64,000 bases of DNA from Nyssa sinensis (GCA_008638375.1 CM018037.1:36351576-36415575); one strand, 5' to 3'. Shown: positions 38,001 through 50,982, counted from the first letter of the stretch. Notes: generated from the letters alone by a model not told the origin. A program made the numbers and translations.

Positions 38001-41000
38001 ATTCCAAAAAAAAAACAAATCATGGCAGTAAAATGAAAATAAACTTGAAAGCACTTCACGTGTCACAACACTCAATTATGAAATTCAACTTAAAAAGGCC
38101 AAAGAAGCTCCTGCAAGAATGTTCAAATCATCAATCATGGGATGAAAACCAGGATTATATATCTTGTTATTCATTGGTGAGATAACATCTATACGATTAT
38201 AGAAAGCTGGACACCTTTAAATGCGATCAAATTTTTTTCCTAATAAATGTCTCTGGCTTCTTGTACTTTAATGTCTAAAATGCTATCCACCAATACCAAA
38301 TTTTGGGCAAAAACACAATTCAAATACCTTCTTTTAATAGAAGCCACAGCATCCACAACCCTTCCTCCAACTAATAAAATGAGATTTTTTTTTTTTCCAT
38401 TTCTTCAATAATTTCAAATTTAATGAATTTACCACTGCTATTACCCACAAAATTCTCTGCAACTTTGAGAAATTAAAAGATGAGAAAGAGCAATAGAGAT
38501 AAGGAGCATGTGCTAACCAAGGAGCACGACAAGAGCATATGCCACCCCTCTAGTTCGCACAATTACAGGCTGAATAGCCAATAGGAATATATAGCACATA
38601 TAGAGTAACCATTAAACTGTTCCACAAGGTGCAACAAACAAATCATCCTTCACATGGCACTTTGTAGATAACCTCTTAGGAAAGAAAGTGAAAGAATTAC
38701 AAGAATATAACTTTATCTATTTTGAAACCAGAGACAGAGAAACACTGAATGATCAATTCATGACTCATGAGATTTCACTTGGTTTAGGGATCATGCCTTT
38801 TACAGGACACAGGCAACACTCCCGCTTGATATCAGGTGTCTCGCATGCTCGGCAAACCCATGCAGTGAAGTCCCGAACATTTCTTGCTCCATAGCATTCT
38901 TGATGGACAGCTATTTGACATCTGACAAAAATATCAGAGATCAATATAGTTTTTCATATCAGGGTAAAAAATAAACTTTTTAGTACAATGTCTAGCCAAC
39001 AAATATATTTTTCTTTTGCTTGCTAGATATATTGGCATAAGTTTAGACAAAAAAGTGGAGGAAAGTTCAGTACTTGTATTTCATTCAGCATACTATGCAG
39101 ATGTGGAAAAAAAGAAGAAGCTAAGGACAGGGTGGTGCATGAGCAAAATCTAAGGGATTCAGCAAAGAGATACACTGACAAGGTTAATGAAGAACTTTGA
39201 ACCATCTAATTCCCTATATACACATCAATAAGTAGTCTAACTCGCTCTATATTGCTGGACACTGAAATTTGTTAGAGGGCTAGGAATATTTCCACAATCA
39301 GATGTACAAGATTTCCTAACCACATTGTCTTTATACCCTATAAGCAACTCATTGTGACATTCACAGGTCAGCCTTAAATTACTGTACATAACTAATATTT
39401 CCAGATAATGTTGTTGAGGACCAGGTTTTATCCAGTCATAAGATGCTCTTTCTTGACAATACCTGTTGCAGATAATAATCTTGTTGTAATCCCAATCTTC
39501 AACCCATCTACATACAGCACATCGTTCTGTTGTCCATTTGGCATAAACAGGTTCGTATTTCTCTGTCAAATCAATATTTGCAAAGTCATTTCCTCCATTG
39601 GCACTGCTTCAGGTGCAGCAAGGAGAAATATTTAATTAAATTTTAAAATTCTATGCTTAGTAAATGAGTATACCTTGCAAAAAGGTAAGCAACTTCTGCT
39701 TTCGTACTTTCAAAGAAGGCCGTTTAAGAGAATTAATGGAAACAAGATTACGTTCATGATACTCAGCTATCTGCAGCATCTGTGAAGTGCAAAGTCAAAT
39801 GAAATTCTATTAGATATATGCATCTCCTCTATAATGTGCACTGAGTGGTCATACATTGAAAAGTATCTATATAGTGAAGCTAATCGATCATTAAGACAAT
39901 CATGTTGATAATTTAAAGACGAAAAAAAGAAATAAGAAAGGAATAAAATATTTCACATAATGGTTGAAGAATCTATAAACCAGCAGCTGCCATTCCTCCT
40001 ACTCTAAAATCAATGTCTAGAACAAGCCTCTAAGAAAGCAACAACACTGAAGTAGCAAGCAATAGTAGGGAGGAACAGCGCATGCATGCCGGCGTTTTTT
40101 TTTTTTTTGTTTTGGGGGAGGGGGGGTTTGAAACAAGATCTAACCTCATTGCAGAAAGACCTTAAGTCTCTGGTTGAAAAAATTGATGAAAAGGCTAAAA
40201 ATAAGGATATCATGACCAGGCTCAAAATGAAAATAGTATGAACAGAGATTTAATAAAAAATTGTTTACAGACAAAAAAGTAAGTGTTTAAAAAATTGAGA
40301 CATTGATCAATAAATTAAAAGCTTATTTTTTGCACTGGGATGTCTGCAGTCTATAGTCATTAATTTTTCCCTACTCTTTCTTGTCTTTCAACAAGTAACA
40401 ATTAAAGGCAGTAAAAACACCTAAGGGAATGCCCAATAAATAGTGTACCATTTGTTGCCAATGATATATGTACGCATGCATGCATGTTTGCGTGTAAATA
40501 TGTACGTATCTATGTTAGTATGCACGCACATCATGAGAATGTGTGATCAGAAGGATTCCTGTTTAAAAAGCTGTAGAACAGGATGCTAGAGTTCTAGCTA
40601 GGTACCTTCACAGTTTAATTGAACCTGGTTTCATAGTTCATGATCACTAATCCACCCAGATTCATCAGCTGTACTTCTAATCTTTCTTTCAATTTCCATC
40701 ATAATTCTAATTCAATCCAATATAAGGTTTAAAACCTTACATAACTAAACTAGATATATTCTTAAAAACTAAATCAATCCAATATAAGCTTTAAGATCTT
40801 GCATGACTAAAATAGATTTGTGCTTAAAACCTTCTGTAAAAAAATAAATAAATATGTTACACTAAAGACTTATCATGATCTTAAGAACCAATATCTGCCC
40901 AGGTTTCTCAGGCTGGTCCTTTTCTTTCCTTTTCCTCTTTTTTTTTTGCTTTTTTTTTTATTGGTAAGTGACCCTTGGGGTGGGATTTGAACCTGGGACC

Positions 41001-44000
41001 TCAGGGATATTACCCCTCTGGCTGGTCCATTTTGAGAGATACCAATGCCCAATTGTTGAAGGCTCTTAAGAACACAATATGTGTTGGCCATGATATTGAT
41101 TCACCCTCAGACAGTAGAAACAAATGAGTACCAGGATCATCTAATACTTAGAACCTTGACATCTATGCCACAGTATATTCAGATAATATGTACTATACAA
41201 AATAGTGAATCCAAATCTAAGGTGACATATGTAAACAATGATTTATGGGGAGCACACAATGAGATTGCTATTGGAGAAGAAAAGCAGTTCTTGAATTGTG
41301 ATCACTAGTTACTAAACTATTAGCAATTCATCTGCATTAACAATACACAAATGTACATCCATCTAAATACATACATAATATGTGTGCATATATATATATA
41401 TATGTATGTATGTATATCTTCATAAATGCAGACTTGATTGAAGAAAAAATAATATGCACAAAACAATAAGATCAAATTTCAAGTACAAACCCATTGCTCC
41501 AGAGGCAACATGGAACCTTTCACCCTAACACTAGTCTTCCAATTTTTCGCTTTGGAACCTGTATGTCGCTCCCATTCACTAAGTGCCTGCTTTTCTGTGC
41601 CACAAGACCCACACTTGCACACAACTCTGCAACAAAAGAACAAGGGGAAAAAGAGAAAATTCAACGTAAGAAACCTCAGGTATCAAAAAGGAGTAGTATT
41701 TGCTTTTCCAAAAGAGCAAGCAGTGGAATCAACTCAACAAAACTCTAACCTCCCTCGGCATCACCCAAACCTGCCCAAAAAGCAAGAGAAAAATATTCCA
41801 AACGTCTCTAGCAACTTTACAGTGAACTAGAAGATGATTGATGTTCTCCTCCACTTCCAAGCACATCACACACCTATTTGCTAACAAAACACCTCGTTTT
41901 TGGAGATTGTCCAATGTTAAAATCGAACCCCACCACACGGAACAAGCAAAGAACGCCACCTTAGAAGGGGCTTTGGGCTGCCATATAGCCTTCCATGGAA
42001 AGTCTCCGACCCCTTTGTTTGCCAAGTGCGAATAATAACTATTCATAGAGAATTCCCCCTTTGAATCAGCCTCCACCATATAGTGTCTTCTTTGTTACTA
42101 TCCACCCTTTCCTTGTGAAGGCATTCCAACAAAATAGTAACTTCCTCCACTTCCCAGTCATTCAAATTGCGTCGAAAATAAGGGACCCATGTACAGTCAT
42201 TCCCATTAAAGGAGACCCGCATACTCTTATTAAGAGTGCTCTTGCAAGTCTTCCTACATATTTCATGTCCTTGTTTCCTATTCCAATGATGGTGGAGAAA
42301 AGGTTGGAGAAGTTACTAAGGGACTTTTTTGTTTTTTTTTTTTTTTTGGGGGGGGGGGGGGGGGGGGCAGGGGGGATTCATCTTGTGACGTGGGAAAAGG
42401 TGAATGCTTTAATTTCGATATGGGATTTGGGAGTGAAAATATTGATGGTGTTCATTTAGGCTTTATTGGAGAAATGGTTATGGAGAATCAACTTCTTTGG
42501 AAGGATTTGGTAATTACAAAGTATTGATGCGAGGGTGGGGGATGGCTCTCTAGTGAGGGGGCAAGTGTTGTTGGCTATGATTGTGGAGAGGAATCCAAGG
42601 TGGAGAGGAGGAATTTAGAAGGCATATACGTTTTGACGTTGGGGCAATAGAATTAAGTTTTGAGAGGATGTTTGGTGTGGTGATAGGGTGTTGAGGGAGG
42701 GCATTTGAAGAAAGCATCCCCATCTTTCTAATGCCTTTCCACAAACTAATTCCGTAAAGAGTGAATACTTCCAACAAATCCCAATCATCCTTGGGACTGC
42801 CATATCTAGCTGCCACCGCCTTCCATAAAGATCCCCTCTCTATAGTCAACCTCAATAGCCACCTCCCAAGGAGCGCCCAATTAAACAATCTTAAACTTCT
42901 CACCCTCAACCCAATTGTCTAAAGGAAGTTTCACATGGTATTCTAAGCCAAATGGTTTTTGAATTCCACTTCCATAGAAGAAATCCCCCTCTAATTTCTT
43001 GTCTTCTAGCCGTTGAAGCCAAAATAGCGAATGAAGAGAAGATACAAAATAGGTTGAAAAGCTAGACAACGTACTCTTGATCATGGAGATCCTCCCGCCC
43101 TTGGACTGATACTATCTCTTCAACCCCCAAACCTCCTTTCGAACCTCTCCACCACAAAATCCATCACAAATTTTTCCTTAAAGGAAGATTCCACTGTTGT
43201 AATGGAGTTAAGGATTCTTCTGTTGCTTACAATTTATTCCATAACTGGGGTTTTCCTGGTACACCACCAAAGTAGCTAATCCTGTTTTCAGCCGGTCTGA
43301 CCCCTTGTTGTTTCTGTTCTGGATTCAATTTTGGGCTTCTTGTATTGAGTGGAGTCTAGGGTTAGTTGATGATATAGGCTATATCACCCTTGTACATTAT
43401 TCTGACTTCTAATCATGCAAAAAATAACAATACTTTTTTTGCACAAAGTTCCAGAGTTCTAGAGTCTAGCAACAGCCTAAAGCATGTTTGTCAGTTTATC
43501 ACTCATCTTGATGTGTTATATCATATGTTCTTCAATCTAAGAGAACATAGCTTGCTTGCAAGAGCCACGGAGTGTGAATATATTTATTGCCTCTTCCAAG
43601 CATGTTGCACGCAAATAAGAGGTGAAATGATAGAGTAAATATTCAGGTCAATAGTTACTAGCACTATGGTTTTAGTAATTTACATCAACTAATGAGGGCT
43701 TGTTTAGATGAAATGACCAAATTCGTAATTTTGAACTTTATTTTTGATATGGCAATCACTTTTTCGAAGGAATCCATTCAAGATGATGGATTTCTACCTT
43801 AAAATGCTACGTAAAAGTGAATGAGATAATAGTACAATCAGAATGGTAGAAGTGTTCTATGACATCCATAAGGGGAGGCAATGTCAAATTTTCAATTCTT
43901 ATTGCCCATCATAAAAAAATAGCTTAATATGACAGCATGAAAAACAAAACTACATGCCTATTCTGATTGATTCTAGACAAACATCTTTCAAAATAATATT

Positions 44001-45247
44001 TGTTTTCGAAAGGGATAAATTGGGAAATTTGGGCATAAATTAATTGGAGAAATTTGTTACTATGGTGAAAACCATTGTAGTTTAGATATCAAATATGAAA
44101 ATTTCACTTATATCTAGAGATAATGAAGGCTTATTTCATCAAGAGAAAAAGAAGATTGAAAAAGAATTTGAGCATAACAGATGAAAGCAGAAAACATTTG
44201 CAAAATTTGTAATTCTCTTGGAAAAAAAAAAGCAGAGAAGGATTTATTAAGTTATTTATACTTACAAATGAAGGCTTGGAAAATATATGCCTTCCACTCC
44301 CGAGCAAACGACAGTAACTTTGTCAGGCAGCGTCAATTGACCATTGCTTTTGCTATTTCTGCATTACCATCCACCTTCATTAGACATGCAGAATCGAAAC
44401 GTCCAATTTTGATCTCAATGTCATAAAGCAGTTGCCAGCAAAATAAATAGAACAGCCTTACTTGACTTTAGGCTGACAGTTTTCTGAATCTGATAACTCA
44501 AAGTTAAATTTTGCTTTGCATTCGGGGCAGTAATAATCAGTGGCCCCCGGATCCTTGAAAACACATGCAACAAGTCAGCTAATCTCACATTCTCTCAAAT
44601 TGCATCTAGATAGAGATTTATTTCAAAAAGAACAATGATGTTGTAGATAAAGCCAGATGAGAAGACCTTGAAAAGATTGCTGGAAATTTTGTCACACTCT
44701 GCGTGCACCCAAACTTTGCAACCATCACAACGCACCTAATTCAGTGGAATAGGCCAATTATAAAATAATAAAATATGATATAAGTTATCTTCCTTCAAGA
44801 AGGCGAAAAAGATTATACATGCATATAATCACAACACTAGTTTAATTCTAGATTTCTCACCCAATTCCCACTGTCTGAATGGTTCCATATCTTCTTGCAT
44901 ATGCCACAATAATGTTTTAATTTTGTTAACTGCCATAAAAATGCATGCAATCTTTAATAATACACAGCATCCAGCATGTGGACAACTTCAATGAAAATGT
45001 TACAGAAAACTACTACGAAAACACACCAAGGGAAGACATTTTACAAACCTTGGCACAAGAATTACATAAAGGACGGCTTCCAGGAGGTGAAACCTTCATC
45101 TTCCTTGGAGTTTTAAGTGAAAGACTCAATCCACAGCCTTCACATGACTGTGTCTCTTTCTTCCGAAATACATCCTGCTCAAAGAAAGAAAAAATTTAAA
45201 AGAACACAGGCATAAAAACCTCAGGCTTTATTTCATATGAGAAGGCA

Positions 45248-45285
<38 letters not shown>

Positions 45286-46953
45286 ATAAGTAATAAAACA
45301 GGCAAATTATAATTCTTAGTTTATGGAAATTTTTTTACCAGAAATTGATTCTTAAGGTCTATCAAAGCATTCAACAGAGTGACTTCTATTTGATACCTTC
45401 CCAAAAATGTTAAAAAAAACAAAAAACAAAAATCTGATGTCACTGTTATATTCTGCAGTTACACAATTACTAAAGGAAGAAATGGATGAAACCTGAGTGT
45501 AAGGAGAACTTGCCTGGTTCCTGTAGTTGCATTCCTGATCCTGATTTGAATCAGTAGCCTCTTGGATCCCTCTAGGTAAAGAATCAAGATAATCTAGATT
45601 CCCAGCTGCCGCATTGATTTCCACCATCAACATCTCAGTGTAACCATTTTCTGCCAGAAACGCCTCCTCTATTGCAGAGCGAAGATCACTGGGCTTGCTA
45701 TCATTCAAGTAGGTCTGCCCTTGAAACCTGAATTAAGCAAACTTTAAGTATGGTCCCAAATTCACTATTTAACAGAGAATTCAAAAGTAAATAAACAAAC
45801 TCAACAATTACACACCTGTCTACATAATCCACGAATGGAAAGATCATCCCACGTTTAACCCATGCATAATCCTGCTCATCAACATTAAAGAATCCTAATA
45901 AATACAAAACCAAGTATACATTGATAAGGTCTATAAATAGCAAACAATCTTGAGATAGTAAGTATTTCTAACTCTCTGAGTTCCATTTCCGGAGTAACCA
46001 AAGAACATCACACAAACTGCACCAGCAACCCGAAAACTCAGAACTTGTTGGGGAGCTTGTGTCGTCGGATCAAGGACAATGGCTGGCCAAGCAGGATAAT
46101 TCTTCCCTGACATCGCCCAAACTATATCACCAGAAACAAAGTCCTCTGGCCCATACAACCCACTTTTCCTCTCGACATGCTCCTTTGATGATTTATAGGT
46201 GCCGGTCAAATCTATAGCATCCTCTAATTCCCCTATTGGACACTTCTCGAAGTCAACCAATTGCTCATGGAGTGATGTTAGCGAACTACGAGAACTGGAA
46301 TACTTCCTAATGTCAAAACTCCTCAACCCTTGACATCCGAATTCTTCTCCTTCTTCCTCTAATAATGAGGAGAATTTATGACACGGGTAACTAATTTTAT
46401 CCTCATTGTGCTGTTTATTTGCAACATGGCCGCGAACTTTGGGGTTTTTGAAGTTAAATTTCTCTTTGTAAGGAGTGAATTCGGGGTCTAAATTCGACTC
46501 TCGAACACTGGCTTTACTCTTCTCCTTCTTCCAGTTATCAAGAATTGAATCATTGAATCGAGAAGGGAGTACCTGAACCCGCCCTCGGGATGTCCTCACT
46601 AGCGGCGGCCGTGGAGCCTCCGGCACCCGATTACACCTCTCCTTCACGTCCTCTTTGGTCTTCGATTTCGACTCCACTTCGTCGGGGCAGTATGAAACCT
46701 CCGTGCACCAGGACGACGTCGCCGCTATGCTGCGGAAACCTTTGTCTCTGCCACCTAATATACGTTGCAGTCCGAAGCCGCCTAACGGAATTATGCCGGC
46801 CGCGACCTCTCCAAGCAGATGCAGAGGATAATAGCCGTTTACCTTCCGCTTCTTCCGATTCCCCGAACTCTCGTCGTCCTCCCCACCCGTATCACCAACT
46901 CTACACCGCTTCAGACTCGGCATTACTGATTTCAAGTTGCGCTTGATTATCAT
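32093..46953 (-). CDS. ATX5-like: Histone H3 lysine-4 methyltransferase, ATX3/4/5 class
   Basis: Exons (minus strand): 45973-46953, 45816-45871, 45514-45727, 45049-45174, 44861-44929, 44667-44735, 44462-44553, 44266-44358, 41491-41626, 39674-39779, 39463-39562, 38804-38921, 37827-37973, 37461-37565, 37202-37266, 36791-36998, 34103-34189, 33938-33994, 33760-33849, 33037-33123, 32804-32878, 32317-32417, 32093-32183. They give about 1090 residues. Start is ATG 46953 (MIIKRNLK); the GTG 9 bases upstream is not used. Domains: PWWP about 272-345, PHD 467-518 (CGIC...CPEC), PHD 662-707, extended PHD 715-825, SET 950-1066 (RLINHSCMPNC, LTYDY) and post-[16 protein letters not shown], so the enzyme looks catalytically intact. 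No FYRN/FYRC domains, as expected for ATX3-5. Exons 3, 12 and 18 have uncertain or GC donors. Confidence 0.93.
32273..32313 (+). repeat. (AG)n-rich microsatellite just inside an ATX intron
   Basis: An AG run with a few interrupting C residues begins 3 bases beyond the exon 22 donor of the ATX gene (donor GT at 32315-32316). On the transcript this is a CT-rich tract immediately after the 5' splice site. Confidence 0.85.
34707..36420 (-). mobile_element. LINE fragment with RNase H domain in an ATX intron
   Basis: On the minus strand, broken frames give part of a reverse-transcriptase C-terminus ([14 protein letters not shown] near 36200; [17 protein letters not shown] near 35950). Further on come RNase H-like pieces ([18 protein letters not shown] near 35250; [17 protein letters not shown] near 34900). 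The low-coordinate end is a T/G-rich run at 34707-34745. It lies between ATX exons 36791-36998 and 34103-34189, in sense orientation relative to ATX. It differs in type from the zf-RVT-only copies elsewhere because an RNase H domain is present. Confidence 0.8.
40940..41058 (-). mobile_element. tRNA-derived SINE in an ATX intron
   Basis: On the minus strand a box B, GGTTCAAATCC (40983-40993), is followed by CACTTACCAATAAAAAAAAA, the usual 3' tail. The upstream body contains GGCATTGGTATCTCTCAAAA. It inserts between ATX exons 41491-41626 and 39674-39779, in sense orientation to ATX. Confidence 0.7.
41729..43140. mobile_element. Rearranged LINE fragments in opposite orientations
   Basis: In the 2.6 kb ATX intron after exon 44266-44358: 41729-42079 (minus) encodes a zf-RVT-like tail ([36 protein letters not shown]). 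42160-42480 (plus) encodes reverse-transcriptase sequence ([17 protein letters not shown]). 42550-43084 (minus) encodes the corresponding RT part again ([33 protein letters not shown]). A T/G homopolymer block occupies 42330-42367. At least two LINE copies have been joined or inverted. None is intact. Confidence 0.75.
45253..45281 (+). repeat. (TA)n microsatellite
   Basis: A near-perfect TA run in the ATX intron between exons 45514-45727 and 45049-45174. Confidence 0.9.
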
Positions 46954-47334
46954 CTTCTCCACTCACAACTACCGATCGCTCCAAATTCGAATTCCAACCC
47001 CAATAACCTCTCAATTTCACAGCACAACCCTAATATCCCTCTCTTAGAAACCCTAATTTCATAGAAAGATTCGAATAGCACAGAAACTTGGCAGTTGGCA
47101 GAGACGTAAAATAAAATATTTTTCCCAACAAACAAACAAGATAGATTGGAATGAGAGTTCCAATTCCAAGAACAGATAAAAAGAGGCGATAAAATGAGAC
47201 AAAATTGAGCGGGAAAAAGTTTCTGATCGAAACGATCGAAAAAACGTTTCCCAGAGTTGTCTAAATAGGGATCTCTGCTCGACGAAGCTCTTAACTGCTC
47301 AAAAGGTCGACGAAGATAAAACACAATTTTTTAA

Positions 47335-47337
<3 letters not shown>

Positions 47338-47373
<36 letters not shown>
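47338..47373 (+). repeat. (TA)n microsatellite, with a second array at 47441-47462
   Basis: A perfect TA run of 36 bases, followed 70 bases later by another TA run of about 22 bases. Both lie in the upstream region of the ATX gene. Confidence 0.9.
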
Positions 47374-47374
<1 letters not shown>

Positions 47375-48070
47375 CGCACAAAATAATAATAATAGTAATC
47401 TTTTAGCAAAAATATTTTGGCTATATATTTGTTGTGTATCTATATATATATATATATATATAGACTGAAAGTTAGAGAGAGAGAAAGCGGAGGGAATAAG
47501 GATGACTGACAAGGTCGAAGTTATCATTGCAATTGTATGTAGTTAAGTTGTGCCTGACACGCTTGGAGTCCAATTCTGAGACTCTTGGGTGCATGGTGGC
47601 GATCTGGAGGAGACATGGGTTGGGTTTAATGCGAGGAACGTTATCTATGGTTTTTCTAGCAGGAAGAGAGAGAGAGATGGCAAAGAGTGTTTTCCAAGTA
47701 AGTTGGAATGTTATATATGCAATGGGAAATTGATGGGTTTTTTTTTCTTCCTGTTTTTTAATTTGGGTTATGCAAAAAATTATTTCATTTAATCATTTTG
47801 TTACAGATTTCGTTGAAAATGGTGCAAGAAAATGATACAAAAGGTCGAAATTAATCAATTTTTGGTTAGAGAATCTATATGCAATTTTTATTTATGTTGA
47901 GTTTTAAATCATTACAGTAGCTTATCTGAGCATTTACGATGGTTTTGGCTGTGGGCTATCATCATGGATTGTTGATTACATGAAAATTTTGACAATTTGG
48001 ATTTGATGAAAATGGCCTTATTCCAAATCTATAACTTGTATCGCGGCAAATTTATGAATTTTTTCATCAT

Positions 48071-48103
<33 letters not shown>

Positions 48104-49654
48104 TTTAGCGGGTTAATCCTATGAAAATTTTCATTTTTCTGTACGGTGGTGGGTGGTTTTGGGCCATTTTGTGGTAAGAGGGTTTTTTTTGAATGTGTTG
48201 TTTGAGCTCGAGGATTCAAAGGTCGATGCAATTAATGTTGAAGAAAAATTGTTGGTATATGCTGCGTACTCATGGGAAGTATAATGAAAAGTTGTCGGAA
48301 CGTTCGGAATTGAAAATAGCACTTTTAAGTTTTAACATCATTATCACATGTATTTGTTTTTAGAAGAAGAAGAAGATTCTAAGAAGATGGTGATGAACAG
48401 GTAGAAATTGTTATCGAAAAATAAGAAATTTTACCCGAGTTGGGATAAAGATATCCTAATTTTGTCACCTGTGTTTTGGTAACAGTGTGTGTGTGTATAT
48501 ATATGTGTGTGTGTGTGTATATATGTAATAGTTAGGTCTGTGAATCTTGCTGGTGGGATGGAGCTTTGAAGCGTCAAAAGCGGCCGAGTTTGGTTCGTAT
48601 AGATGGACCCCACTGTGGTTCTGTGAATTTTCCAATCTCTAGAGATCCTCACTCAAGAGTATCAAAACTTCCAAGGAAGTGTGAAATGTGAAATAGCCAA
48701 AACCGTTGTTGCATCTTCTACTTTTTTTTTATTTAAATTATATTTTTGTTGGGGTTGTGAAGTTGAATTTAATTTCGTATTTTAGTTAAATTTATTTGTC
48801 AGAAGAAGATGGATTAATTGTAAAACAAAAAGCTACCAAAAATGTTCGATCTATATAATAATAATCGAATTTTCACTTGGGGGTTGTTTGTGTGAATTGG
48901 TCTTCACCCAACTATTGACAATTTGAAAATTCTGCAAATATAACTGTTGCAGAGGATGACCTGCTGCAGATTAAGCAGCAACCATGGAAAAAATATGATT
49001 TGGTTGATGCTTTTGTTGGGGGGTTTTGAAGACGATGTTCATACAAGGAGTTTTAATCAGAGAAAAGAGAGATGTGGTACTATTTACAAAATGGAGGAGG
49101 AGACGATGAGGACGAAGAGGCTTTGGATGGTTTCAAGATGGGTTAGTAATTAAGGTGTGTTTTTTTTTTTAAGATACAACTATAGAAAGAGGAAAATCTA
49201 ATATAAGAGTGTGAAGTCTCGAACTTAAATTGGTAGTATCAGGTCACGGCACTCTCGCCACTTTCACAAATGGCAACTTTCACGGCACATGGGGGTGGGG
49301 GAGCTCCTGGGTTTTTCTATGGGTCTAATATATTATGTAGTTTTGTGTTGTTTTAATTATATTTTATTATATATATTATGTTTTATTAAATAAGATAAAT
49401 CATATCACATACGTAAGAGTATTATTGAAAGAACATTTTGTCACCGTATTAGATTCCTTCACAAATTTTCCTCTTGTGGGTAGCACAGACCCAAGATGAA
49501 AGGAGAAAGTGGTCAACCACACGTTGAATTAGGGACAAATTTTGGCAAGAACCCAACAAATAACATTTTGTCACTTTTTTGTCTCTTAAAAATAAAACAT
49601 CTTGTTCAAATGACAAGGTAAGATATTATTGACAATAGATGTGAAAGGTAAAAG

Positions 49655-50113
49655 GATAAATTACACTTATCTCCTCTGATATTTCTGATAATTATACTAA
49701 CCTTTCAAGATGTTTCTGAAATTATATTGTCGTTCTCTACCTTATCTGATAATATACAAATACACCTCCCCAGTCAAATTTTTTAATCAATTTTTTTTTT
49801 TTGCATTTTTTTTCAATTTTCACCAATTTTCGCTAACTTTTTTTAAAGTTTTTTTTTTATATAAAAATAAATTTAAAGTTTTAATTAACATTTATTTGAA
49901 AAAAAAAACAAAAAACAAAAAAACTGTCAAAATTTTAAAAATAAAAATTAAAAACATGAAAATGACAGTTTTATCATTCAAGAAAAAAAAATTTACCGGA
50001 TGCGATATTTGTATATTTTTAATAAAGTAAAGAAGATTAGTATAATTTAAAAATCTCAAAAAAAGATTGGTATAATTATCAAAAATTTAAAAAAAAATCA
50101 ATATAATTTACTC
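49655..50113. mobile_element. MITE-like element with long imperfect terminal inverted repeats
   Basis: The left end (GATAAATTACACTTATC, then CTGATAATTATAC) reappears inverted at the right end (GGTATAATTATC..., then AATATAATTTACTC). The arms are about 40 bases with mismatches. The interior is AT-rich with T and A homopolymers and no ORF. A truncated relative is at 50614-50982. Confidence 0.6.
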
Positions 50114-50613
50114 AAGGTAAAAAGTTCTCGAATTAGGGAGGGAAAGATGCACCTGATGAATGGGTGAGTCAAATTTATGGGTGATCAATGGGGGTGGGTT
50201 GATCTGAGAAATGGTGCAAGAAGAAGACATGGGGGGTTTAAATTAGCAGCGTATATAGTATATTGTATGGTCATGAGCTGTCCCAAATTGGACAGGTAGG
50301 CATGCTGGATCATGGGAAGCTTTTCAAAGCCCAAAAGCTAAATGTAAAATCCCTTATTTATGGTTCAAACTGAGCTTGGTGGCAAACCCTTTCAGTTCAA
50401 TTTGGACTTGTGCTTTTCCCTCTCTCTCTCTCAGAAGCAGATGTGTTTCAGAATACAAGCAAGCATTCTTGTTCTTAATTTATTACGAACAAAAGCAAAT
50501 ATTCTTGTGCTTAATTCTGTAGACGAGTTCATGAATCAAGTGAGTCGGGTTAATACTGCAGGTGGTACGATACGACTCAGTCATTCATTCTTAGGGTCGT
50601 CAACTTTTTTTAA

Positions 50614-50919
50614 AGAATAAATTATAATAACTTTTTTTAAAATTTTTAATAATTATACTAACCTCTTTATTTTTTCTAACAAACTACAATCACTCTCTTT
50701 TAGTCAATTTCTTTTTTTCAAATTAAAAAAACTGCCAATTTTATGGTTTTTTTTTTTCACATTTTGACTAATTTTTTTTTTAATTTTCAAATAAATATTG
50801 ATTAAATCATTAAATTTATTTTTATATAAAATTAAAATAAGTCATTTGTCTTAAATTTATTTTTACATGAAATAAATTTTTTCTTTAAAAAAAATAGTCA
50901 AAATTAAAAAATGCAAAGC

Positions 50920-50958
<39 letters not shown>

Positions 50959-50982
50959 CAGTTTCATCATTTTAAAGGAAGT
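50614..50982. mobile_element. Truncated relative of the MITE-like element at 49655
   Basis: It starts GAATAAATTATAATAAC, then AATAATTATACTAACCTC, matching the left arm of 49655-50113. It shares the TAGTCAA(T/A)TT and T-rich middle and the CAGTTT(C/T)ATCATT motif, then stops without the right arm. A TA array sits at 50932-50953. Confidence 0.5.

Noticed and set aside
39565..39612. Alternative upstream acceptors for ATX exon 11
   Set aside because: Both AG sites upstream shift the frame into a stop; only the acceptor at 39563 gives the conserved LQEKYEPV join.
46590..46946. 118-codon plus-strand ORF opposite ATX exon 1
   Set aside because: It is the complement of well-conserved ATX N-terminal coding sequence; the plus-strand translation has no recognisable motif.
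46954..46962. Upstream start three codons before ATX Met
   Set aside because: The codon at 46960-46962 is GTG, not ATG; the family start MIIKR is at 46953.
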